This document shows, piece after piece, positions 13,498 through 21,653 of a DNA stretch of 64,000 nt. A model generated the notes under the pieces. The model did no database searches and was not told the DNA's origin. It saw only the letters and a program-made list of their open reading frames with translations. The DNA comes from a virus. The stretch lies in the IMG/VR virus record IMGVR_UViG_3300023276_000008, positions 1 through 64,000 of that record, one strand, 5' to 3'. Each line of letters opens with the position of its first letter. Within the stretch, counting starts at the first letter, position 1. A program made the position numbers and the translations under genes.

Positions 13498-14463
13498 CTA
13501 TATCTTGAGAAATTTTTGCATTTTTCTTTTCCAGTTTTTATCATCATATCTTATCTCCAAAAGAGGTATGTTATTTTCCTCACAAAAATCTCTCTTAATT
13601 TGATCTTTTTTCTGCCTACCCAATAAAGCATCTTCGCCGCCAAAATGATCTATTGATATATAATGTTGAATTCCTTGAAATTCTATCAATTTATTATTGA
13701 TGAAGAAATCAAATTTTAGAGATCTTTTATCTATACAACCATCAAAAGTTTTTTGTTCTTCAAATATCATACCACATTCATTAAAATAATTTCTGATTTT
13801 TTTCTCCCCTTTAGAAGATCTACACTTAGGGCAACCTCCACCATTTAAGTGTAATTGAGGGGTTTGTGCAAATTCTCCATGTTTTGTGCATTCTATTTTA
13901 ACCTTTTCTTTAATTTTTTTATAGTCTACTTGATTGTACTCATATAAATCGCCATGAACACATTTTGCCTTTTCTAGAAACCAATTAGTATCCTTAGTCT
14001 TCGATTTAAATCTCTTTTCTTGTCCACATATATAACACCCCTTGCCCCGAATATGTTCAATTCCTTTCTGCATAAATTCCCCATGCACAGGACATGTTAT
14101 TACTATATGATCTGATGTTCCTGTGTATGAATCTCTATCATATACATAATAATCTCCATGAGTGTGTAAAGCTTTCTCTTCAAATTCATCAAAAGAAATT
14201 GTATTTTTTATAGAAGCTCTATGCCTCGAACATTTTTTACAGCCCCGACCCATTAAATGAGAATTAGGTATTTGTAAAAATGCCCCATGAAGAGGGCATA
14301 CTATTTCCACTTTTTGTTTACTTTTTTCATACACAACCCTCGAATAATCGAATGTGTTGCCATGGACTTCTATAGCCTTTAATATAAACTCCTCGGTGGT
14401 TAATGTCTTAAATAATCCATCTGAGGAGTTTATATTTTTTGATTGCGAATCTCTCTGTGTCAT
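13498..14463 (-). CDS. Homing endonuclease with zinc modules and Vsr/EDxHD-like domain, 321 aa
   Basis: Residues 20-210 contain three repeats of a zinc-binding unit (CPLHGAF..H..GRGCKKC, CPVHGEF..GKGCYIC, CTKHGEF..GGGCPKC), as in DUF723-type DNA-binding modules. The C-terminal 100 residues carry GEKKIRNYF, KFDFFI and IEFQGIQHY, the Glu/Asp/Gln-His pattern of Vsr-like EDxHD nucleases. It is inserted just downstream of nadV and has its own late promoter CTAAATA five bases from the ATG, unlike its neighbours. Base composition is more A/T-rich than the neighbours. Confidence 0.8.
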   Translation of the reverse strand: MTQRDSQSKNINSSDGLFKTLTTEEFILKAIEVHGNTFDYSRVVYEKSKQKVEIVCPLHGAFLQIPNSHLMGRGCKKCSRHRASIKNTISFDEFEEKALHTHGDYYVYDRDSYTGTSDHIVITCPVHGEFMQKGIEHIRGKGCYICGQEKRFKSKTKDTNWFLEKAKCVHGDLYEYNQVDYKKIKEKVKIECTKHGEFAQTPQLHLNGGGCPKCRSSKGEKKIRNYFNECGMIFEEQKTFDGCIDKRSLKFDFFINNKLIEFQGIQHYISIDHFGGEDALLGRQKKDQIKRDFCEENNIPLLEIRYDDKNWKRKMQKFLKI

Positions 14464-14468
14464 GAGAG

Positions 14469-14475
14469 TATTTAG
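14469..14475 (-). promoter_or_regulatory. Late promoter CTAAATA
   Basis: Five bases upstream of the homing endonuclease ATG at 14463; the only late motif in this metabolic region apart from 9313. Confidence 0.75.
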
Positions 14476-14485
14476 TATAACACTA

Positions 14486-15916
14486 CTAAATATCCCAAAC
14501 TATTTTCTTTATTTCTTCAAAACTCTGATCTCTCAGAAGAACACCATCCTTATAGACAGGTTCTAGATAATCTCTCTCTGGAGAATCTTCATCTAGTTGG
14601 GGGACAGTTACGAGAATTCCATTTCTTTTAACAGTTGAGAATTTTCCAGATAGACTACGTTTAAATGCCTCTGTGGTTTTCTTCTTAACATCTCTCCACA
14701 CTCCAAAGAATTTTTGGCAACTAGCTTTGAACGCAGTTGCCAATACATCTCTATGGAAATCACGTTGAAGTAATCCACCCCCCATACCAACTAACATATT
14801 CTCAGCACTCCATCCATTATCAATGAGTGTTTGATACACTTCCGTAATGTCATTTTGTGTTAATGAATCTCCATAAATGGCTCCGATACATGGATGCAGT
14901 ACATTATACCCTTTATCATTTTGGGTAAACCCGAATATTTCGCCAAGTTCTTCTACAAGCCACAAACATTGCTTTGCTGGGGTATCCCCTTCAAATCTTT
15001 TTGAATCTGGTCGAATAACAGTCTTATTAACAAGACCTTTTCCATTTTTCCAATGAGCAATAATATCTTCTTTGAGAATTGGTAGTTTATCCATGACAAA
15101 TTGGACAATTCCATTAGTGTCTGCTACAAAGGACTTAATACCATTTGGGTGTTTCTTGAGAATGTTTCTAACATATGATAATTCACCCACACCCTCCCCA
15201 TAAGGGGTACTGACTGCATGTTCAGTGGCTCGAACTGATTTAAGTAAATTGGTCACATCTGCATTATAGTAATTTACTGCATATGGGACTGCCATCATTG
15301 AATCGGATGAAATTGTATTAAGTAATACGCTCATTCCTCCAAGACCAGCTTGTTCCATACATGTAGTGCCCCTCTGTCCAAAATCCACAAGACTATATTG
15401 ATAGAGCCATTCATTATCTGAACTCTCATCCATAAATCCCTTAATACCCTTCACAATCTCATGTGATCTTGTAGCACACTGCATTGTATACCAGCCAGTT
15501 TGAATGACTGTCTCAAGTGCAGACGATAACCATCCATAACCATCTTTCGTGGCTTCCACAGTAACTAAACAAGTTAGTTTTCTTGTTTTACTGCCTTCTG
15601 GAATAGCCTTAATAAGAACTGGGAGTTTGCCTCCCATTTCGTCAATAATCTTCTGCCAAGACTCATGATTAATACATGAATCATCACCAAATGCATGAAT
15701 GGCAAATTCCTTTGCTTCATTGAGCATGGCTTGTGTTACAACAGGAATGAGCCATTTCTTGATGATGCCTTGCAGCCCGAAGAAAATTGATTCTTTGTGT
15801 GTTTCATCACTTCGACACACCATATATGAATAACTATTCTCAAATCCTTCTGGATAGAGACTTTCGTGATCCCATTTATATGCGTCTAGTGTAAAAATTA
15901 AATTATTAGTGATCAT
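14486..15916 (-). CDS. nadV: Nicotinamide phosphoribosyltransferase
   Basis: 476 residues, the usual length. Family hallmarks are present: DAYKWDH at the start, RGTTCMEQAGLGG (182-194), the catalytic-histidine region ATEHAVST (H233), the substrate loop IRPDS (301-305), GAIYGDSLT, and GMGGGLLQRDFHRD. The enzyme couples nicotinamide to PRPP to make NMN, the first salvage step toward NAD. Phage nadV genes usually pair with an NMN adenylyltransferase, found here 2.5 kb downstream. The intervening homing endonuclease looks like a later insertion. Confidence 0.95.
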   Translation of the reverse strand: MITNNLIFTLDAYKWDHESLYPEGFENSYSYMVCRSDETHKESIFFGLQGIIKKWLIPVVTQAMLNEAKEFAIHAFGDDSCINHESWQKIIDEMGGKLPVLIKAIPEGSKTRKLTCLVTVEATKDGYGWLSSALETVIQTGWYTMQCATRSHEIVKGIKGFMDESSDNEWLYQYSLVDFGQRGTTCMEQAGLGGMSVLLNTISSDSMMAVPYAVNYYNADVTNLLKSVRATEHAVSTPYGEGVGELSYVRNILKKHPNGIKSFVADTNGIVQFVMDKLPILKEDIIAHWKNGKGLVNKTVIRPDSKRFEGDTPAKQCLWLVEELGEIFGFTQNDKGYNVLHPCIGAIYGDSLTQNDITEVYQTLIDNGWSAENMLVGMGGGLLQRDFHRDVLATAFKASCQKFFGVWRDVKKKTTEAFKRSLSGKFSTVKRNGILVTVPQLDEDSPERDYLEPVYKDGVLLRDQSFEEIKKIVWDI

Positions 15917-15943
15917 ATTATAGTATTTTGTTAAAGTTCTTAG

Positions 15944-16498
15944 TTATCGTGTTGGAAGTTGATATACAACGAATTCAATATCTCCATAGTATTGATCATC
16001 ATTTTCCATATCTGTAAGAATACGTTTCACTGTTGACCAAGATCCTCCTGCCCTACAACATCCCACATTATAAGGTACACCAATCTTAATTGGTTCAGTT
16101 TGAATATATCTATTTCTATTAATTGTTTTATGTAGATCGTCCATACCAAACAAAGCGTTTTGTAGGAATGAATCAAGGGCTGTATAAAACGCATATTCTG
16201 AGAATGGTACAGTTGGTTGTGTCTCAATACCACTGTCCATTGGATTAGAACCGACTCCAAGATGGGTCATTGCGTATAGGTTAGCAATGACTTTTTTATC
16301 ATCTCCAATTCCATATGTATATGTTCCAATCTTATCTTCAATTGTCATATCCTTAGTTTTAAGATCAGCTTCATAAGCTTGTGGATATTTGTTCTTGATA
16401 GGAATTACGATTCCACTCCCCCAAATATTGAAGGGGTTGCATACTTGGATCATTGCGTCCCAATCTCCTTCGAATATGTCTTGTACTATATGTTTCAT
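15944..16498 (-). CDS. Macro-domain protein (ADP-ribose binding/hydrolase), 184 aa
   Basis: Macro fold signatures: QVCNPFNIWGSGIVIPI (residues 18-34) as the ligand loop, IANLYAMTHLG as the second strand-loop, and IGVPYNVGCCRAGGSWSTV as the GxGxxGG-like phosphate loop. Such domains bind ADP-ribose and often hydrolyse ADP-ribose 1''-phosphate or remove ADP-ribose from proteins. It lies 27 bases upstream of nadV on the same strand, so it is probably part of the NAD/ADP-ribose programme. Confidence 0.82.
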   Translation of the reverse strand: MKHIVQDIFEGDWDAMIQVCNPFNIWGSGIVIPIKNKYPQAYEADLKTKDMTIEDKIGTYTYGIGDDKKVIANLYAMTHLGVGSNPMDSGIETQPTVPFSEYAFYTALDSFLQNALFGMDDLHKTINRNRYIQTEPIKIGVPYNVGCCRAGGSWSTVKRILTDMENDDQYYGDIEFVVYQLPTR

Positions 16499-16540
16499 TT
16501 TATTATATTTTATTTTATTTTAATTGATAAAAATGGAATA

Positions 16541-16867
16541 TTAATCAATATACCATGCAATACGCTCCCTATAAACCTTTTGAGTTCTTTGGGGCATTTT
16601 ATCCCATTCTTCGTTGTGAATGAGTTGTTTTGTTTTTCTGCGATTTCTTCTATTAAGAAAGTTTGTATAATACACTCTTGATGCACTACCATATTGGCAG
16701 TATTTTACGTCTTGATAATATGTATAAATCTTTCTAGGAGAAACTTCTTCGCAATGCGTTCCATTCCACGTTTCGTAGATTTTGTCATCAATAATAACAA
16801 ATCGAGTGTATGTCTGATTCTCATTATTGAGAAACGAAATCATGTTTTTAATATTCTGGATATTCAT
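16541..16867 (-). CDS. Hypothetical protein, 108 aa
   Basis: Unrecognised basic protein rich in Tyr, Asn and Arg (NFLNRRNRRKTKQLIHNEEW), suggesting nucleic-acid binding. The ATG MNIQNIKN is preferred over a GTG two codons earlier. Upstream spacing suggests the same transcript as the RadA-like gene. Confidence 0.65.
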   Translation of the reverse strand: MNIQNIKNMISFLNNENQTYTRFVIIDDKIYETWNGTHCEEVSPRKIYTYYQDVKYCQYGSASRVYYTNFLNRRNRRKTKQLIHNEEWDKMPQRTQKVYRERIAWYID

Positions 16868-16903
16868 AATCACTCATATAGAGTGATAATATCATATGTA
16901 ATT

Positions 16904-17221
16904 TTATTCTTCATTATTTGGATTTTCTCCTTTTGCTCCGTAGGTGAGGAAGTGTTCCACCTCAATCTCGTCAAACAGATCCTCCACTATATCGAAATAT
17001 TTGTCAATCTCTTTCGTCAATAAAAAGATCTTTTCTTCTAAACTAGGTATGATGATTGGAGATTGATCGCGCATTTTCTCCAATTTCAAGAGCTTGTTTG
17101 TCAGCTCCAATCCCTCAATATTAATAGATGCAACCTTAGTAGCCAAATCATCTATAGATTGTTGAGCTACTTCATATTCATCATATAGTCCATCCAGACC
17201 TACATTTATATTATTACCCAT
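16904..17221 (-). CDS. Hypothetical coiled-coil protein, 105 aa
   Basis: Residues 20-90 are a long, heptad-patterned acidic helix (SIDDLATKVASINIEGLELTN-type), probably a coiled coil. The start MGNNINVG overlaps the upstream stop (TAATG). No homologue recognised. Confidence 0.65.
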   Translation of the reverse strand: MGNNINVGLDGLYDEYEVAQQSIDDLATKVASINIEGLELTNKLLKLEKMRDQSPIIIPSLEEKIFLLTKEIDKYFDIVEDLFDEIEVEHFLTYGAKGENPNNEE

Positions 17222-17706
17222 TAAGAAGATATAGATCCAGTAAGACAAGAATTTCTAGTATCTAAAACTCGTCTTGATTCTATGATTAGGTTTATTAGGT
17301 CATATCGACAATGTGTTCCAATTACAACTTCATTACCTAATGATGTTGTATTGACTGCCTCCCAATTATTACTATCGTTATAGAATGCATTCCATCGATC
17401 ATTGCCAATGATCGCACTATAGAAACCAACATTATTGACACGCATAAATTCCCACTGAACTTTTTCTTCAGGTAATGTCAAGTTGATGCCAGTCATATTA
17501 CCATCCGTATCAACCTCAATAACACCTTTATCAATTAAGTCATTGAATATGTGAGTAATACTGCTGTCACTATTACTACTGAATCGCTCTTTTATAGTTG
17601 TGTGGTCGGGAATAGTAATAAAGGCGGAAATCAATGCAATCTCTCGCATAGTAAGACCTAATTTATTATCATATAATTCTTTGAATAATTCTTCTCTATT
17701 TTCCAT
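17221..17706 (-). CDS. Possible winged-helix protein, 161 aa
   Basis: Residues 15-70 (LTMREIALISAFITIPDHTT then ITHIFNDLIDKGVIEVD) have the helix-turn-helix-strand layout of a winged-helix DNA-binding domain; the rest is a mixed alpha/beta region of unknown role. It begins at the stop of the RadA-like gene, so it may act with that ATPase. Assignment is by pattern only. Confidence 0.45.
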   Translation of the reverse strand: MENREELFKELYDNKLGLTMREIALISAFITIPDHTTIKERFSSNSDSSITHIFNDLIDKGVIEVDTDGNMTGINLTLPEEKVQWEFMRVNNVGFYSAIIGNDRWNAFYNDSNNWEAVNTTSLGNEVVIGTHCRYDLINLIIESRRVLDTRNSCLTGSISS

Positions 17707-18602
17707 TATTTTGCTAATTTTGCTATTTTGTATGTTGTTCCAAAAACACCCTTCAGCTTTTCGAAGAATGTTTGTGTGTCAGTGGTGATATAACCATCTC
17801 TACCCTTTGTTTTGATTACTTTATCTTCGACTAAATATTCAATGGCTTTGTTTATCACATCTTCGCTGAATGGAGTCTTATTATGAATAAGTTTAGTAGT
17901 TACCTTCTTATAATTATTCTTGAACAACTTCAAGATAGGTTTTCTTGCTGAACGTACCTCTCTAATAAGGTCTTTGTCAGTCCATGTGATTCTTGGTTGA
18001 ATTAAATTCATGCCAAGGGAAGTCATTTCCAATAATGCATTGATCCTTGCACCATATCGATCTTTAACAACCTTGAAGATTACTTGATTGGGATTAAGTA
18101 TAGATCTGTCCATTGACCATACTGCACTAACCATATGACTTCCGTGCGTACCACCCTTTGGGGTATTGGCAGAGGTTCGTTGATTAATGATAAAGATTGT
18201 CTTATTATGTTCAACCGCTAATTGCGTAATCTTATCAAATAGTTTATTAAGATTGTATCTTCTATTAGTGATCTGTACTACGTTGATTGAGTCAATTACA
18301 ATAAGATCAGAATCTTCATTATCAATATGATGCATTAATTCTTCATCAGTGGACAATGAGTGAATTTGTACATTTCCAAGGCTACCATTATTAATTCTAC
18401 TATAGGTCTTCGCAACATTTTCTTCGGATTCCTCAAACGTCAAGTATTTTGCGTTTGGGGATTTGGAACCCCTACTATTCACATGTAACCAATTAAGGAG
18501 AAGAGTTGTTTTGCCTGTACCTGCTGCTGCATGTAATAATACTGTTTGTCCTCTCTCAACTTGATTATCTGTAAGTAGTCCAAAATCTAAATAGCTTAAC
18601 AT
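17706..18602 (-). CDS. RadA/RecA-like ATPase, 298 aa
   Basis: Walker A AAAGTGKT (25-32), a LTFEESEENVAKTYSRI segment that parallels the RadA 'GEES..Q...A.R' signature, Walker B DLIVIDSI (99-106), and an IINQRTSA sensor-like segment. The C-terminal 80 residues look like a winged helix (FSEDVINKAIEYLVEDKVI). Probably an ATPase for DNA recombination or branch migration, as RadA/Sms-like proteins do. It sits upstream of the winged-helix candidate. Confidence 0.75.
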   Translation of the reverse strand: MLSYLDFGLLTDNQVERGQTVLLHAAAGTGKTTLLLNWLHVNSRGSKSPNAKYLTFEESEENVAKTYSRINNGSLGNVQIHSLSTDEELMHHIDNEDSDLIVIDSINVVQITNRRYNLNKLFDKITQLAVEHNKTIFIINQRTSANTPKGGTHGSHMVSAVWSMDRSILNPNQVIFKVVKDRYGARINALLEMTSLGMNLIQPRITWTDKDLIREVRSARKPILKLFKNNYKKVTTKLIHNKTPFSEDVINKAIEYLVEDKVIKTKGRDGYITTDTQTFFEKLKGVFGTTYKIAKLAK

Positions 18603-18613
18603 AATTTATATTT

Positions 18614-18808
18614 CTATTGATTATCCATCATCCAATAGGACAACTCTGTATGGAACTCTTTTTCATCTTTAATCTCTTTATCGAGTGTGATGATTTCATC
18701 TGAAATTGAATCTTTGTCATATGTCCCCATATAAACGTGGATTTGTGTCATATTTTCATCATAGACAACGAATGTCTTTTCAACTACCTTTGTTTCGTAT
18801 TTTACCAT
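18614..18808 (-). CDS. Hypothetical protein, 64 aa
   Basis: Unrecognised acidic beta-type protein (MVKYETKVVEKTFVVYDENM). First gene after the strong dyad-containing promoter at 18842-18870, so probably made early. The leader (GGACTTAAACAGATAAAAAA) lacks a Shine-Dalgarno. Confidence 0.66.
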   Translation of the reverse strand: MVKYETKVVEKTFVVYDENMTQIHVYMGTYDKDSISDEIITLDKEIKDEKEFHTELSYWMMDNQ

Positions 18809-18839
18809 TTTTTTATCTGTTTAAGTCCGTAGACAAGAC

Positions 18840-18870
18840 AGACCCTACCCGATTGGATAGGGTCTGTCAA
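18840..18870 (-). promoter_or_regulatory. Sigma70-like promoter with overlapping dyad
   Basis: TTGACA-17-TAGGGT. A perfect inverted repeat AGACCCTA/TAGGGTCT (18840-18865) spans the spacer and -10, so a bound protein would block RNA polymerase. Confidence 0.78.
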
Positions 18871-18881
18871 GCCCTCAATTG

Positions 18882-20024
18882 CTAGACTTTGATTTCTTTT
18901 CCAAGAGTCGTGGAAAGCGCACGATTTCCATTAATATGTACTTGTTCCACTGCTACATCAACATCATTATAATGAATGATGGAAAATCCATTCTGCCAAT
19001 CAGGTGCAGATGCATATACAGGACTCATATCACACATACATCCATTTTCATAGGCAATGTGTCTTGCTTCTGGACGACCACCAATACTTGGTACGCGACG
19101 AGATGTAGAACCCATTCTATGAGTATGATTACACATGACACTTGCATTCCACTTATCAATAAGACCCATAGCTGACGCTCCTGCTTTAGCACGTACTACA
19201 TCACCATGAACAATGTTAAAGTCAGCACCTAATGTTACAGTATCGACAAGTTCCATATCAAATCCTTTTGGTAGGAAGAGATTTTCGTAGGAAAGTTTCT
19301 CTCTTACTTCTGGAATTGATGCAAGTTCACCTAAACGTGTACTTAGGTATCTCCACCAACGTCCATCAATGGAATCGCCAGAGTGATTAGCATTAGTTTC
19401 TACAATACGTGAGTTTGGTGAGATCTGCGCAATGTTAAATAGTAGATCGTGATATGCAGTACGTTCTTGTTGCAAGTTGTAACTTGAACGAATATCTTTC
19501 GGATATGTACTAAGCGCAAACATGTCCAAGGTATCACCATTAAGAATGATTTGGTCTGGTTGAAGTTCACGAATTACCTCATAGAAGATGTTAATACTGT
19601 TATAGCACTCATGTCCAAAGTGGAAATCTCCCGCACATACAGCCACTTTATTGTCCCTACTAATTGTGGGTGTAGAAATGGTTTGGGTAGAAACCTCAAA
19701 TTTATTCGGAGCAAGTGACTCGATAAATTCAAGAAATCCTTCAAGGTTTTCATCAACCTGCTTTGGTGTAAGCTTAGGTTGTTTTGGATTAAGTGCTTTG
19801 TCGGGTAGACGTTTAAAATTCTTATTTACATGAGCTACACAGTTAGCTTCTTCAGTTTTTGCTGATGTACAAATCGGATCTTTGGACTCTGTAAGTTTAT
19901 CGAACCATCGACCTAGTGTTCTAGGTGAGATTCCGTATTCTTCTGCGACTTGGACTTTGGATTTTCCGTTAACCCATGCCATATATGCTTGTTGTTCTAG
20001 TTTCATAATTATTAATTGTTTCAT
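18882..20024 (-). CDS. Calcineurin-like phosphoesterase with N-terminal HTH, 380 aa
   Basis: Residues 8-45 form a helix-turn-helix (SKVQVAEEYGISPRTLGRWF). After a linker, metallophosphoesterase motifs follow: AGDFHFGHE (131-139), LNGDTLDMF (161-169), TNANHSGD, VHGD, and a C-terminal NHTH. These chelate two metals and cleave phosphodiesters, so DNA is a likely substrate given the HTH. The usual GNHD is NANHSGD. Its start overlaps the rmlB stop (ATGA). Confidence 0.75.
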   Translation of the reverse strand: MKQLIIMKLEQQAYMAWVNGKSKVQVAEEYGISPRTLGRWFDKLTESKDPICTSAKTEEANCVAHVNKNFKRLPDKALNPKQPKLTPKQVDENLEGFLEFIESLAPNKFEVSTQTISTPTISRDNKVAVCAGDFHFGHECYNSINIFYEVIRELQPDQIILNGDTLDMFALSTYPKDIRSSYNLQQERTAYHDLLFNIAQISPNSRIVETNANHSGDSIDGRWWRYLSTRLGELASIPEVREKLSYENLFLPKGFDMELVDTVTLGADFNIVHGDVVRAKAGASAMGLIDKWNASVMCNHTHRMGSTSRRVPSIGGRPEARHIAYENGCMCDMSPVYASAPDWQNGFSIIHYNDVDVAVEQVHINGNRALSTTLGKEIKV

Positions 20025-21016
20025 TGACCTTTGTAGTATGCTACATAGTGTTTAACTATTTCATCAATAGCATCCTCATATGGAACGGTTTCAAAACCAC
20101 GTAAATAGTATTTTGAAGTGATAGCATAGATCTTATCATGACCTTTTCTATCATCTACAAATTCAACACTATTTACCATAGTTTTTTCACTTTCAGGCAC
20201 TAGCTTATTATAAGCCGTCAATATGTCCTGAACCAATTCCAAATTATTCTTAGGTGTGCCTCCCGAAATGTTGTGAACACCTCTTGTGTGCTCTCCTGCG
20301 ATCTCTAAGATAGACTTGCAGTGGTCATCAACATGAATCCACTCTCTAATGTTGTCTCCTTCTCCATAAACAGGGATTTTCTCACCTGCAACCAACTTTG
20401 AAATGATAGTTGGAATAAATTTTTCTGTACGTTGGTAAATACCAAAGTTATTAGTACATCTTGTCACCAATACATCAATGTCATATGTACTTACATATGC
20501 CTCACACATAAGGTCTGCTGCTGCTTTTGATGCAGCGTATGGATTCCTTGGTTGTAATTGAGAATCTTCAGTATGGGGCTTTGCACTTGTAGTTAGGTGG
20601 TGTCCATACACTTCATCTGTACTGATTTGAATCATTTGGATATTATGCCCTTTCTCCTTTTCACACACTACATGATTTAGTAGTGCCATAGTGGATGTTA
20701 GGTTTGTTGCGAATGTTAGTGGATCTGAGATAGAACGATCAACATGTGATTCGGCAGCAAAATTGAAGATAACATCATATCTATCTACGTCTGGAGAAAA
20801 TGCATAGCGTTCAATGCGTGTATGACTCAAATCTACTATCTTGTTATCGTAGAATTCTTTCGAAAAATGTTGCCTAAGATTGAAGGCGGGGGCGTAGTCC
20901 ATACACATCACCAATCCAATGTTTGGATACATTCCTTCCAACGTGGCTAAGAAGTTTTGGGCTATAAATCCGCTAGTGCCAGTTATTAGCACTCGTTTTC
21001 CGTTTAGGTCGATCAT
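20021..21016 (-). CDS. rmlB: dTDP-glucose 4,6-dehydratase-like
   Basis: Extended short-chain dehydrogenase: NAD-binding GTSGF (13-17), ISTDEVYG (131-138), catalytic Y160-xxx-K164, RCTNNFG and the WIHVDDHC segment, all typical of RmlB. It dehydrates dTDP-glucose to dTDP-4-keto-6-deoxyglucose, the second step of dTDP-rhamnose synthesis. Partners rmlA and rmlD are encoded 31 kb away. The promoter lies so close that the mRNA should start at or beside the ATG. Confidence 0.88.
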   Translation of the reverse strand: MIDLNGKRVLITGTSGFIAQNFLATLEGMYPNIGLVMCMDYAPAFNLRQHFSKEFYDNKIVDLSHTRIERYAFSPDVDRYDVIFNFAAESHVDRSISDPLTFATNLTSTMALLNHVVCEKEKGHNIQMIQISTDEVYGHHLTTSAKPHTEDSQLQPRNPYAASKAAADLMCEAYVSTYDIDVLVTRCTNNFGIYQRTEKFIPTIISKLVAGEKIPVYGEGDNIREWIHVDDHCKSILEIAGEHTRGVHNISGGTPKNNLELVQDILTAYNKLVPESEKTMVNSVEFVDDRKGHDKIYAITSKYYLRGFETVPYEDAIDEIVKHYVAYYKGQ

Positions 21017-21022
21017 TGAAGA

Positions 21023-21051
21023 AATTTAGCACGATTGCGGGTAATGGTCAA
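21023..21051 (-). promoter_or_regulatory. Sigma70-like promoter abutting rmlB
   Basis: TTGACC-17-TAAATT with the same GTGC before the -10 as the early family. Six bases separate the -10 from the ATG, predicting a leaderless transcript. Confidence 0.7.
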
Positions 21052-21081
21052 GTAAATAGTTGTAATTATCTTACAAACCAA

Positions 21082-21088
21082 CTAAATA
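21082..21088 (+). promoter_or_regulatory. Late promoter CTAAATA
   Basis: Nine bases upstream of the small-terminase candidate ATG at 21098. Confidence 0.65.
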
Positions 21089-21097
21089 TAAGGGATT

Positions 21098-21631
21098 ATG
21101 AGTGATGATATCCTTTCCGAATTTGACGACCTTGATTCTAAAGACCTTGAGAATCCAGAGAATATTGTGAATGTCTTGATGGGTAGTGCAACATTTCCGT
21201 CCGATTCAACACCTTCTAGAAAAACTATGAATGTTGAAGACTTGGATGAATCTGATATTGATGAGTATGTCGTAAAACAAACTGCTACTATTATTGAGAA
21301 TGTAATGGGTGTTGTTGAAAGTATGTCAGAGAATCCAGATTCATTTACTTATGATGCAAAGGCACTGGAAGGTTATAATGGTTTAGTTAATGCTGCCACA
21401 AGTGCAGTTGCATCTCTTAATAAGATTAAATTGGAGAAATCTAAATTGAAACAACAAAAAGAACTCAAACAAATTGATATTAATAGTAGAGAGAAAATTG
21501 CTCTTAATAGAGAAGAGAATAATAAACAAACTATTAAGTTAACAAGAGAAGAGTTTATTGCATTAATGAGTGATAAAAATGATAATACTGATAATACTGA
21601 TAATGATAGTATTAAAACAATAGATGTATAA
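21098..21631 (+). CDS. Putative terminase small subunit (gp16-like), 177 aa
   Basis: Acidic N-terminus, central helix pair (residues 60-125) and a charged C-terminal coiled coil (LNKIKLEKSKLKQQKELKQI), the layout of T4-like small terminases, which form rings that regulate packaging by TerL. The central region resembles the conserved 'YEVAGQLIKxVADxxxxLLxL' part of gp16. It has a late promoter and is the only plus gene in a long minus block. No diagnostic motif exists, so confidence is moderate. Confidence 0.5.
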   Translation: MSDDILSEFDDLDSKDLENPENIVNVLMGSATFPSDSTPSRKTMNVEDLDESDIDEYVVKQTATIIENVMGVVESMSENPDSFTYDAKALEGYNGLVNAATSAVASLNKIKLEKSKLKQQKELKQIDINSREKIALNREENNKQTIKLTREEFIALMSDKNDNTDNTDNDSIKTIDV

Positions 21632-21653
21632 TTATATAATATTATTATAACTA

